Origin: an uncultured Peptococcaceae bacterium
GTDB lineage: Bacteria; Bacillota; Desulfotomaculia; Desulfotomaculales; Desulfallaceae
DNA: 5,349 nucleotides
Direction of reading: 5' to 3'
NCBI GenBank assembly: GCA_913064925.1
Contig: CAJYBN010000189.1
Location: 1-5,349, forward strand
Positions 1-5,349 of this stretch are shown here, piece after piece. The notes under the pieces are model-generated. The model had not been told where the DNA came from, did no database searches, and was given only the letters and a program-made list of their open reading frames with translations. The translations under genes and the position numbers were made by a program. How positions within the stretch are numbered: position 1 is the first letter of the stretch; every line of letters starts with the position of its first letter.

Positions 1-1
1 C

Positions 2-415
2 GTATACCAGGTCATCAACGAATTTGCCTTTAACCGGCTGCGCCTCAAGCTGGAGGAAAGCATCATCCTGCTGATCATCCGCCTCTGCTACGAGGAGAAG
101 CGCAGGGAAATCAGCCTGGCGGAAAACATTATGCTGCGGGTGCGGGAGATACAGGAGAAGTACGCCGCGCTGAAAATCCGCAAGAAACCCATCGACAAGA
201 AAAGCCTGCGGGAAACGGTGGCCCTGTTGAAAAGGTTCAATATTCTGCGCCCGCTGGACGGCGATGCCACCGACCCGGAATGCCGCCTGGAGGTATTTCC
301 CACCATCCTTTTCGCCGTCCGGGTAGAGGACATCCGGAATATTTACGACAAGCTGGACACCTACCGCCAGCAGGAAAACGGCGATGCGCCGCCGGAGGAA
401 GGTGAAAACGAGTGA
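2..415 (+). CDS. jetB: JetB-like Wadjet subunit, C-terminal part (5' end outside window)
   Basis: The frame is open from base 2 with no start needed, so the gene is cut by the window edge; 137 codons and a TGA remain. JetB is the small winged-helix (KITE-type) subunit that, with the kleisin JetA, bridges the heads of the SMC protein JetC, much as MukE does with MukF and MukB. The visible part is mostly helical and charged. It opens with a hydrophobic helix (EESIILLIIRLCYEEKRR), followed by a basic stretch (KIRKKPIDKKSLRETVALLKRF) and a short beta region (CRLEVFPTILFAV), which suits a winged-helix fold. It ends in an acidic tail (GDAPPEEGENE). The stop overlaps the jetC start by four bases, implying translational coupling. 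I assign it mainly by its position before jetC; whether it belongs to the DUF4194 or another JetB family cannot be settled by eye. Confidence 0.75.
   Translation, partial: VYQVINEFAFNRLRLKLEESIILLIIRLCYEEKRREISLAENIMLRVREIQEKYAALKIRKKPIDKKSLRETVALLKRFNILRPLDGDATDPECRLEVFPTILFAVRVEDIRNIYDKLDTYRQQENGDAPPEEGENE
394..405 (+). promoter_or_regulatory. Ribosome binding site for jetC inside the jetB end
   Basis: GGAGGAAGGTGA lies in the last jetB codons. The AGGTGA part (400-405) matches the 16S 3' end and stands 6 bases before the GTG at 412; the GGAGG part (394-398) is a further possible contact. Together with the GTGA start/stop overlap (412-415), this supports the GTG start of jetC and coupled translation. 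Confidence 0.65.
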
Positions 416-3400
416 AGGAATTAACCCGCATCAAGCTGATCAACTGGCACTATTTCGTCAACCAGACCATTGAGCTGCGCGGCAGCACGCTGATCACCGG
501 GGACAACGGCAGCGGCAAGTCCACCATCCTGGACGCCCTGCAGCTGGTGCTGGTGGCCGATTTGCGCAAAATTAAGTTCAATGTCTCCGCCTTTGATGAA
601 ACCAAGCGCAACCTGCTGGGCTACCTGCGCTGCAAGACGGGCAGTGATTCCGAGGAAGGCCGGGTTTACCTGCGCTGGGGAGATATTACTTCATACGTGG
701 CGCTGGAGTTTTACGACGACGTGAGGAGGAAGTATTTTATTTTGGGCGTGGCGGTGGACTCCTACGCCGACAACATCACTTGGGACAGCAAGTACTTTAA
801 AATCGAGGACTGCCGCCTGGACGACAAGCTTTTTTTGACGGGCAACCGCCCGTACAACATCAAGGAGCTGAAGGCGGCCCTGCGGGGCAAAAAGGCCACC
901 GTTTACGCCTCCGCCGAGCAGTACCGCAAGGACCTGCTGGTCAAGCTGGGTTCGCTCAGCGAAAGGTTCTTTTCCCTCTTTGTCAAGGCCATTTCCTTCA
1001 AACCCATCACCGACATCAGGGAATTCGTTTATTCCTACGTGCTGGAGGAAAAACACATCAACATCGACGTGATGCGGGAAAACCTGCTGCGGTACAAGGA
1101 ATACAGCGACCTGGCGGCCCAAACGCGGGAGAAAATCGGCGCCCTGGAAAACATCCTGGCCAGGCACGCCGAAATCGCCCGGGAAAAGGAAAAGGTGCTG
1201 GTGCAGGAATACCTGATCCGGCGCGGCACGCGCGACCAGGCCGCGGCGGCGCTGGCGGAAAACGAGCGGCAGGAGCGGGAAAAGCAGGCCGAGCTGGAAA
1301 GGCTGGGCGAGGAGCTGCTGGGGGCGCGGCGGCGGAAGAGCGACCTGACCGCGGAGCACGACAACCTGCGGGACGTGCTGGCCGCCGACGATGTTTTCCA
1401 GCGGGTGGAGCGGCTTCACCGGGAGCTGGCGGACCTGCGGCTGCAGCTGGAACAGGTGCAGGGCGAGCGGGATAAGGTGACGGCCGCGGCCGCCGCAGAA
1501 GCCAAAGCGCTGGCCGGTTTGCTGGACGGCGCCGGCGAGGAGCTGCTGGAGCCCGGTGAGAGGGAAAGCCTGGCGCGGCTGGCTGAAATGCTGCGGGAGG
1601 TGGCCCGCGGCGGCCTGCCGGCGGATGCCGGCGAGGACGGGGCCCGCGCGGCGCTGGCGGAAGGGCGGGCGCTGCTGAGCCAGGTAGCCGCCCGGGTGCG
1701 CGAAAAGCTGTGGGAGTGCCAGGGGAAGATGGGCCAGCTGCGGGAGGAAGAGCAGGAGCTGCGGCGGGACCTGGAAAGCCTGCGCAACAAAAAGTTCGTT
1801 TACGACCGCCGGGTGACCGAACTGAGGGATTTAATTACCCGGAGTTTCCGCCAGCGCGGTCAGGAAGTGGTGCCCGCCGTGCTCTGCGAGCTGCTGGAGG
1901 TGCCCGACGAAAAGTGGCAGGATGCCGTGGAAGGCTGGCTCAACACCCAGCGCTTCGACCTGATCGTGGAGCCCCAGTATTTTAACTTTGCGCTCAGCGT
2001 GTATGAGCGCTACAAGCGCAAGTACAACATTTCCGGCGTCGGACTGGTGAACACGGGCCGGGTGCTGAAGTTTTTAAACCGGGTGGAAAAGGGCTCGCTG
2101 GCCGAGGAGGTGCGGTCGGACAACCGCTACGCCCTGGCTTACGTGCACCAGTTGATGGGTAACGTTATGAAATGCGAGAACGAGCAGGAACTGAAGCGGC
2201 ACAGGCGGGCCATTACCCCCACCTGCATGACCTACCAGAACAACGCCGCCCGGCAAATACACTTTCACGTTTACGAAACCCCTTACATCGGCGAGCGCGC
2301 CTTTGCCCGCCAAATCGCCCGCAAGGAGGCTAGGCTGCAGGAGGTGCTGGCCGAGATAGGAGCGCTGGAAGAGCGGGCCGGGTCCCTCCAGGCCCTGCTC
2401 CCGCTGTGCGCGGAGCGGGACGAGAAATACATTTTCATCCGCGACCGCCTGGAGGTATTCCGGCGCCTGGAGGAAACGCGGGCGCAAATTAAGGAAAAGC
2501 AGGAAGAGCTGGATGCCATCGACACCTCGGGCATCGCGGAAATCCAAAGAAAAATGGACGCCATAAAAAAAGACATCGCAGCCGTGGAAGGGCGGATCGA
2601 GGACATAATCGGCGCCCGGGGCCGGCTCCAGGGCGAGCTGGACCAGCTTGCCGCCGCCAGGGCCGGGCTGGAGGCGGAATGGGAACGGGCGGAAGGAGAC
2701 TTGCGCTCGTTTAGCGACGAGCACCCCGGCGTCGTCCCGGTGGGGGAGCAGAGGTACGAGCGGGAGCGCCGCAAGAAATCGCCCGGGGAAATTGCCGCCA
2801 ACTTCCTGCACAACCGCAAATCCCTGGATACGCTGATCAGCAACAAAAAGCAGGAGTTGATCAAGCTCCTCAGCGACTACGCCAACACCTACCAGTTCGG
2901 CGGGCGGGTGGACGCCGACGACGTAGAGGAATTTCGGGCGGAATACGAGAAGCTGACCGGCAGCGAGCTGCCGGAGTACGAGGAAAAAATCAACCAGGCC
3001 CAAAGAGAAGCGGAAATCGAGTTTAAAGAGCACTTTATTTTCAAGCTGCGGGAAAACATTGAAAACGCCTATACCGAGTTCAACTTTCTCAACGAGGCAT
3101 TAAAGGGAATTACTTTCGGCACCGACCGCTACCGGTTCCTGGTCAAGCCTTCCGAGAGCCACCGCAAGTTCCACGACATGATCATGGACACGGACATGGT
3201 GGAAGGGGGCAGGTCGCTGTTTGACTCGCTTTTCCGGGAGAGGCACAAGGAGGCCATGGACGAGCTTTTCGACAAAATAATCAACTTGCCTCCCCAGTAC
3301 CTGCCGGAGAGCATTGCCGAGTACACCGACTACCGCACATTTTTGGATTACGACATCAAAATTTATCACAGCAACGGCGAAACCTCTACCTTTTCCAAGG

Positions 3401-3750
3401 TGTGCCGCGAGAAATCGGGCGGGGAAACCCAGACTCCCTATTACGTGGCCATCGTGGCTTCCTTCGTGCAGCTTTACCGGGCCAAAACCAACCGCGACAG
3501 CATCCGGCTGATGATGTTCGACGAGGCCTTCAACCGCATGGACAGCGACAGGGTGGAAAACAGCCTGCGGTTTATCCAGGAACTGGGCATGCAGGCCATC
3601 ATCGCCGCGCCCACCGACAAGTGTGAATACATTGCGCCCCACGTCCCCACCACCCTGCTGGTGCTGCGGGACGGCCACTACAGCTGGATCGAAGACTACC
3701 GCCAGCTCCGCCAGCTCACCGCCGAAGCCGCGGGGTCAGGCCTTTCCTAA
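412..3750 (+). CDS. jetC: JetC, SMC/MukB-like ATPase of the Wadjet system
   Basis: A 1112-residue SMC-type ATPase, the motor of the Wadjet complex, which extrudes DNA loops and presents circular DNA to JetD. The N-terminal head carries Walker A GDNGSGKST at residues 30-38. A segment typical of JetC follows at about 184-235 (FFSLFVKAISFKP, then EKHINIDVM). Charged heptad-rich coiled coil runs from about 236 to 460, broken by a Gly/Ala/Pro-containing stretch near 366-425 that may be a joint. A globular hinge region spans about 464-635, and the returning coiled coil about 636-770. The C-terminal head has the ABC signature KSGGET at 1001-1006, Walker B LMMFDE at 1033-1038 with D1037 and catalytic E1038, a D-loop (RMD, 1042-1044) and a switch-like APTDK at 1066-1070. 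All ATPase motifs are intact. The GTG start overlaps the jetB stop. The last five residues, GSGLS, come from a repeat shared with the end of jetD. Other SMC-like families (MukB, EptC, SbcC) are less likely given the neighbours. Confidence 0.93.
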   Translation: MKELTRIKLINWHYFVNQTIELRGSTLITGDNGSGKSTILDALQLVLVADLRKIKFNVSAFDETKRNLLGYLRCKTGSDSEEGRVYLRWGDITSYVALEFYDDVRRKYFILGVAVDSYADNITWDSKYFKIEDCRLDDKLFLTGNRPYNIKELKAALRGKKATVYASAEQYRKDLLVKLGSLSERFFSLFVKAISFKPITDIREFVYSYVLEEKHINIDVMRENLLRYKEYSDLAAQTREKIGALENILARHAEIAREKEKVLVQEYLIRRGTRDQAAAALAENERQEREKQAELERLGEELLGARRRKSDLTAEHDNLRDVLAADDVFQRVERLHRELADLRLQLEQVQGERDKVTAAAAAEAKALAGLLDGAGEELLEPGERESLARLAEMLREVARGGLPADAGEDGARAALAEGRALLSQVAARVREKLWECQGKMGQLREEEQELRRDLESLRNKKFVYDRRVTELRDLITRSFRQRGQEVVPAVLCELLEVPDEKWQDAVEGWLNTQRFDLIVEPQYFNFALSVYERYKRKYNISGVGLVNTGRVLKFLNRVEKGSLAEEVRSDNRYALAYVHQLMGNVMKCENEQELKRHRRAITPTCMTYQNNAARQIHFHVYETPYIGERAFARQIARKEARLQEVLAEIGALEERAGSLQALLPLCAERDEKYIFIRDRLEVFRRLEETRAQIKEKQEELDAIDTSGIAEIQRKMDAIKKDIAAVEGRIEDIIGARGRLQGELDQLAAARAGLEAEWERAEGDLRSFSDEHPGVVPVGEQRYERERRKKSPGEIAANFLHNRKSLDTLISNKKQELIKLLSDYANTYQFGGRVDADDVEEFRAEYEKLTGSELPEYEEKINQAQREAEIEFKEHFIFKLRENIENAYTEFNFLNEALKGITFGTDRYRFLVKPSESHRKFHDMIMDTDMVEGGRSLFDSLFRERHKEAMDELFDKIINLPPQYLPESIAEYTDYRTFLDYDIKIYHSNGETSTFSKVCREKSGGETQTPYYVAIVASFVQLYRAKTNRDSIRLMMFDEAFNRMDSDRVENSLRFIQELGMQAIIAAPTDKCEYIAPHVPTTLLVLRDGHYSWIEDYRQLRQLTAEAAGSGLS

Positions 3751-3760
3751 GTGTAATAAC
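3732..3760 (+). repeat. 29-bp direct repeat, copy 1 (end of jetC)
   Basis: The repeat begins GGGGTCAGGCCTTTCCTAA and continues to TGTAATAAC. It supplies the last jetC codons (Gly-Ser-Gly-Leu-Ser) and the stop. Copy 2 lies at 5114-5142 in the same orientation and the same reading frame. The two differ at one base (G3751 against A5133). Flanking sequence on both sides is unrelated, so the boundaries are sharp. Confidence 0.93.
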
Positions 3761-3858
3761 TGCATTATCTGAATAATAGGATGCTGTTAGGCTTCTTTTG
3801 GGGCTTTAGCTGTAGTGCCGCAAGCACTGCGGCATTGGCAAACCAAAGCGATTCTTGC
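3761..3858. other. Gap between jetC and jetD with inverted repeats, no gene
   Basis: This stretch separates copy 1 of the repeat from the jetD ribosome binding site. No coding sequence is convincing here. It holds a small AT-rich inverted repeat, ATTAT-CTGA-ATAAT (3764-3777), a GC-rich inverted repeat at 3814-3834, and a short TTGG-CAAA-CCAA (3835-3846). I see no clear promoter with both boxes. Wadjet genes are usually packed tightly, so a gap of this size in the middle of the operon is unusual. Confidence 0.6.
3814..3834 (+). repeat. GC-rich inverted repeat with two competing stems, upstream of jetD
   Basis: Two stems share bases and cannot form together. AGTGC (3814-3818) pairs with GCACT (3824-3828) over a 5-base loop. 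TGCCGC (3816-3821) pairs with GCGGCA (3829-3834) over a 7-base loop. No T-run follows, so it is not an ordinary intrinsic terminator. It could be a transcript-stabilising hairpin, a leader switch or a leftover of a short palindromic element; the sequence does not decide. Confidence 0.5.
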
Positions 3859-3867
3859 GAGGGGTGA
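3859..3867 (+). promoter_or_regulatory. Ribosome binding site for jetD
   Basis: GAGGGGTGA resembles the GGAGGTGA core and stands 8 bases before GTG 3876. This is the only good Shine-Dalgarno sequence near the jetD start. The in-frame TTG at 3855 has none upstream of it, and GTG 3864 lies inside this site. Confidence 0.55.
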
Positions 3868-3875
3868 CGCCGCTG

Positions 3876-5132
3876 GTGAAGGTAGCCGGCTCTTTGTTAA
3901 ACATGCTCCTGGACAAATACGAAAACAGCGCGCTTTACAAGGGGACCCCGCGAAACAACCGGCGCATTTGGCTGCATTTTAACCGCCGCAATTTGCCCCG
4001 CTATTTCGATGATTCCACGGCCCGGCACAAGGAAGAAATTAATGATGCGGCCAGGCTGCTGGAGGACAAGGGCTTGATTGAAATAGTTTGGGAGCGTTTT
4101 GAGGAGGGCAACCTGATCAAGAAAATTGCCTTAAACGCGGAGCGGCTGGCGGATGCTTACGCTTTTACCGGCCGCCGCTCCAGGGAGGACAAGGAAGGGC
4201 GGCTGGCCGAACTGGCCCGCCGGTATGCCCGGCAGGCGGCCCCCTGGGTGCATGAATTTTTGCTCTTTGTGGCCGGCCGGTTGGAAAAAGGGGAAAGCGT
4301 GGCCCGCTATCTGGACATCAATGACCATGACCGAGCTGTTGCGCTGTTTAAGGTGCTGAAGGAAGCGGGGTCGCTGGAGGAAGAAATTCCCCGGCGCATT
4401 TTCAGCCAGCGGGTGCTCGGTTCCACCAAGGCCTTCGACGCTGTGGCGGGCGCGTTGACCAGGGCGGCGGCGGATTTTCACCCCCGTTTTGCCGAAGGGC
4501 GCGCGGCACGGGAACCCCGCGAGATCCTTGCCGAGCTGGGTATAGTGGATAACCCCCAGCACATATTCATCAGCGGTAACCTGCAGTTTGCAGTAAACGG
4601 CAAATCAATCGACCTTGCCGATTTCCGGCCGGACCTGGGCATATCCGCCGAAATGGCCGGGAGCATGCAGATCACCGGCATTCCGGCGGAATATATCATT
4701 ACCATAGAAAACCTCACGGCCTTTTACAGCTTTATCAAGGCCCGCCGGGATAACAATTACTTGGCCGTTTACCTCGGGGGTTACCACAACTCGCTGCGCC
4801 GCAAATTTTTATCCCGGCTCAGGGAGTATATTATGGCCACCGGGCAGAAAACTTCATTTTACCACTGGGGCGATATCGATTACGGCGGTTTTGATATTTT
4901 TGTGCATTTGCGGGACAACTCCCTGCCTGAGCTGCAGCCGGTGTTCATGGACATAGACACCCTGCGCAAATACCAGCAATTTTGCGTTCCTTTCCATGAC
5001 GGGTATGCCGGCAAGCTTTGCAAGCTGTTGGAAAACCCCAAATACCGGGTTTTTCACCCGGTCATTGATTACATGCTGCAGCATGGCGTCCGGCTGGAGC
5101 AAGAGTGCATATTGGGGTCAGGCCTTTCCTAA
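3876..5132 (+). CDS. jetD: JetD, Toprim nuclease subunit of the Wadjet system (DUF2220-type)
   Basis: JetD is the DNA-cleaving subunit: JetABC extrudes the DNA and JetD, a Toprim-domain nuclease, cuts small circular DNA. I chose the GTG at 3876 (418 residues) because a ribosome binding site lies 8 bases upstream and the protein then begins MKVAGSLLNMLLDKYENS, the N-terminal pattern I recall for this group. In-frame TTG 3855 or GTG 3864 would add 7 or 4 residues. The N-terminal half is helical and charged, probably winged-helix-like arms that dimerise and bind JetA. The Toprim part starts near residue 270. It contains the acidic residue in TIENLT (E278), the metal-binding DxD in HWGDIDYGGFDI (D333, D335) and the final RLEQE (406-410), all intact. 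The last residues, GSGLS and the stop, come from the 29-bp repeat shared with jetC, so the native C-terminal tail may have been replaced just after the RLEQE motif. It lies 125 bases after jetC and is not translationally coupled to it. Confidence 0.9.
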   Translation: MKVAGSLLNMLLDKYENSALYKGTPRNNRRIWLHFNRRNLPRYFDDSTARHKEEINDAARLLEDKGLIEIVWERFEEGNLIKKIALNAERLADAYAFTGRRSREDKEGRLAELARRYARQAAPWVHEFLLFVAGRLEKGESVARYLDINDHDRAVALFKVLKEAGSLEEEIPRRIFSQRVLGSTKAFDAVAGALTRAAADFHPRFAEGRAAREPREILAELGIVDNPQHIFISGNLQFAVNGKSIDLADFRPDLGISAEMAGSMQITGIPAEYIITIENLTAFYSFIKARRDNNYLAVYLGGYHNSLRRKFLSRLREYIMATGQKTSFYHWGDIDYGGFDIFVHLRDNSLPELQPVFMDIDTLRKYQQFCVPFHDGYAGKLCKLLENPKYRVFHPVIDYMLQHGVRLEQECILGSGLS

Positions 5133-5142
5133 ATGTAATAAC
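5114..5142 (+). repeat. 29-bp direct repeat, copy 2 (end of jetD)
   Basis: Same orientation and reading frame as copy 1 at 3732-3760, with 28 of 29 bases identical. It encodes the last residues and TAA stop of jetD. The sequence before it (ATATT) and after it (CAAAAAATAACCC) is unlike that around copy 1. From memory, GGGGTCAGG(T/C)CTT-type sequences occur beside REP-associated tyrosine transposases in several bacteria; I cannot check that link here. Confidence 0.93.
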
Positions 5143-5243
5143 CAAAAAATAACCCGAGAAGGTTTTTGCATGAAGCTGTCGAAAAACAATTATTGGTAAT
5201 CGATTTTTGCCCCGCCGGTTCAAAATTTTGCAGATACCTGAAA
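5143..5243. other. AT-rich intergenic stretch after jetD, no gene seen
   Basis: The base composition drops compared with the genes. The stretch holds a nine-codon ORF (5170-5199) with a fair ribosome binding site, and a weak AACC-CGAGAA-GGTT hairpin (5151-5164) running into a short T-run. Neither is strong enough to annotate as a gene or terminator. The part next to 5243 would be the flank of the IS element that follows, and hence the region copied into its guide RNA. Confidence 0.5.
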
Positions 5244-5246
5244 GTG

Positions 5247-5288
5247 AACCTCCCCCGGGACAAGCCCGGGGGCTTCGTCCCGAAGGTT
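5247..5288 (-). repeat. Terminal hairpin of the IS-like end, with alternative folds
   Basis: The core is an 8-bp perfect stem (5252-5259 with 5265-5272) with a 5-base loop. It competes with a longer fold in which GGGAC-AAGCC (5257-5266) pairs with GGCTT-C-GTCCC (5271-5281), one base bulged. A small CTTCG-TCC-CGAAG hairpin (5273-5285) can also form. AACCT and AGGTT (5247-5251, 5284-5288) close the whole unit. No T-run follows on either strand, so a role as intrinsic terminator is not supported. Confidence 0.75.
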
Positions 5289-5300
5289 TCTCATGTCATC

Positions 5301-5338
5301 GGAAAGCCGCCCGCTAAAGCACGGGTCTTACGCTTTCC
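5301..5338 (-). repeat. Nested hairpin overlapping the end of the possible tnpB
   Basis: GGAAAGC at 5301-5307 is the exact reverse complement of GCTTTCC at 5332-5338. Between them CCCGC (5310-5314) can pair with G5319 and CGGG (5322-5325) over the loop TAAA, with a two-base bulge. A 7-bp perfect outer stem plus an inner stem within 38 bases is unlikely by chance and fits a conserved RNA scaffold. Confidence 0.75.
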
Positions 5339-5349
5339 TCGTGAGCTAC
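5314..5349 (-). CDS. Possible tnpB C-terminal end (partial, enters from the right edge)
   Basis: The - strand frame open at 5349 reads VAHEESVRPVL and stops with TAG at 5314-5316. TnpB proteins of the IS1341/IS605 group often end in a short charged tail of the (G/H)EE.VRP kind, and the stop falls inside a hairpin upstream of the element's right end, as is common. Only 11 codons are visible, so the call depends on the right-end structures beside it. If correct, TnpB is the RNA-guided nuclease of the element, and most of its gene lies to the right of this window. Confidence 0.4.
   Translation of the reverse strand, partial: VAHEESVRPVL

Larger units (their letters stand above)
5244..5349 (-). 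mobile_element. 3' end of an IS200/IS605-type (TnpB/IS1341-like) element, running off the right edge
   Basis: Read on the - strand, the segment has the layout of the right end of a TnpB element. First comes a C-terminal reading frame ending at 5314, then a structured stretch, then a strong hairpin (CCCCCGGG 5252-5259 with CCCGGGGG 5265-5272) directly before GGTTCAC. I recall GGGGG(T/A)(A/G)GTTCAC after a GC hairpin as a frequent end of this family. These elements have no inverted terminal repeats; a subterminal hairpin marks each end, as seen here. The other end and the transposase genes are outside the window, so the exact boundary at 5244 is an estimate. Confidence 0.6.
5244..5349 (-). ncRNA. 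Probable TnpB guide RNA (omega RNA) scaffold, 3' part
   Basis: In TnpB elements the guide RNA overlaps the end of tnpB, includes the right end of the element, and carries about 16 or more bases of flanking DNA as guide. Two structured units support this here. A perfect 7-bp stem, GGAAAGC (5301-5307) with GCTTTCC (5332-5338), encloses an inner CCCG/CGGG stem (5310-5313 with 5322-5325). A second unit is closed by AACCT (5247-5251) with AGGTT (5284-5288) and contains the terminal hairpin. The guide would be read on the - strand from 5243 downwards, beginning TTTCAGGTATCTGC. The family link is inferred and expression is unknown. Confidence 0.45.

Noticed and set aside
1481..1492. Palindrome CGGCCGCGGCCG inside jetC
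   Set aside because: It is explained by a run of alanine codons in the coiled coil and has no regulatory context.
2074..3033. Long - strand open frame (319 codons) opposite jetC, with others at 691-1419 and 3100-3678
   Set aside because: They lie wholly antisense to jetC, whose motifs are unambiguous. Open antisense frames are expected opposite GC-rich codons, and their translations have no recognisable domain.
3855..3875. TTG 3855 or GTG 3864 as the jetD start
   Set aside because: TTG 3855 has no ribosome binding site and GTG 3864 lies within the best site; GTG 3876 fits better. The added residues would be few, so this stays open.
5112..5141. Promoter-like TTGGGG and TAATAA within repeat copy 2, 18 bases apart
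   Set aside because: Each box matches only three of six consensus bases, and no gene follows on the + strand.
5144..5167. Possible jetD terminator: A-run, AACC-CGAGAA-GGTT, T-run
   Set aside because: The GC-containing stem is only 4 bp and the A/T extension has a mismatch; too weak to call an intrinsic terminator.
5170..5199. Nine-codon ORF MKLSKNNYW with a GAGAAGG site 7 bases upstream
   Set aside because: It is too short to support as a gene, has no downstream partner to act as a leader for on the + strand, and could arise by chance in AT-rich spacer.

Overview
The window holds the 3' part of a Wadjet (JetABCD) defence operon on the + strand: the end of jetB, a complete jetC and a complete jetD. 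jetA would be expected upstream, outside the window. Wadjet is a known SMC-type system that recognises small closed-circular DNA by loop extrusion and cleaves it, so it limits plasmid uptake. The family call rests on gene order plus motifs. JetC has a Walker A motif, long coiled coils around a hinge, an ABC signature and a Walker B motif. JetD has a C-terminal Toprim nuclease with an acidic residue, a DxD motif and a final RLEQE. The sequences look more like the Firmicutes type II/III JetC and JetD than type I, but I could not run a profile search to fix the subtype.

The organism is probably a GC-rich Firmicute, perhaps of the Pelotomaculum/Desulfotomaculum kind. This is inferred from Shine-Dalgarno sequences close to AGGAGGTGA, frequent GTG starts, G/C-ending codons and the resemblance of the proteins. 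It is a weak inference.

Layout: 2-415 is the C-terminal part of JetB. Its stop overlaps the GTG start of jetC (412-3750) by four bases. A gap of 125 bases (3751-3875) follows, with inverted repeats but no gene, then jetD (about 3876-5132). Positions 5133-5243 hold no convincing gene. Positions 5244-5349 look like the 3' end of an IS200/IS605-type TnpB element on the - strand. It has a terminal hairpin, a second nested hairpin and the last 11 codons of a possible tnpB running off the right edge. The same segment should encode the 3' part of the TnpB guide RNA (omega RNA).

The oddest feature is a 29-bp direct repeat with 28 matches. It forms the last codons and stop of both jetC (3732-3760) and jetD (5114-5142), so two unrelated proteins end in the same Gly-Ser-Gly-Leu-Ser. 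The repeat brackets jetD and its leader as a cassette, and it looks like a mobile or recombinogenic short element that has replaced both C-terminal ends.
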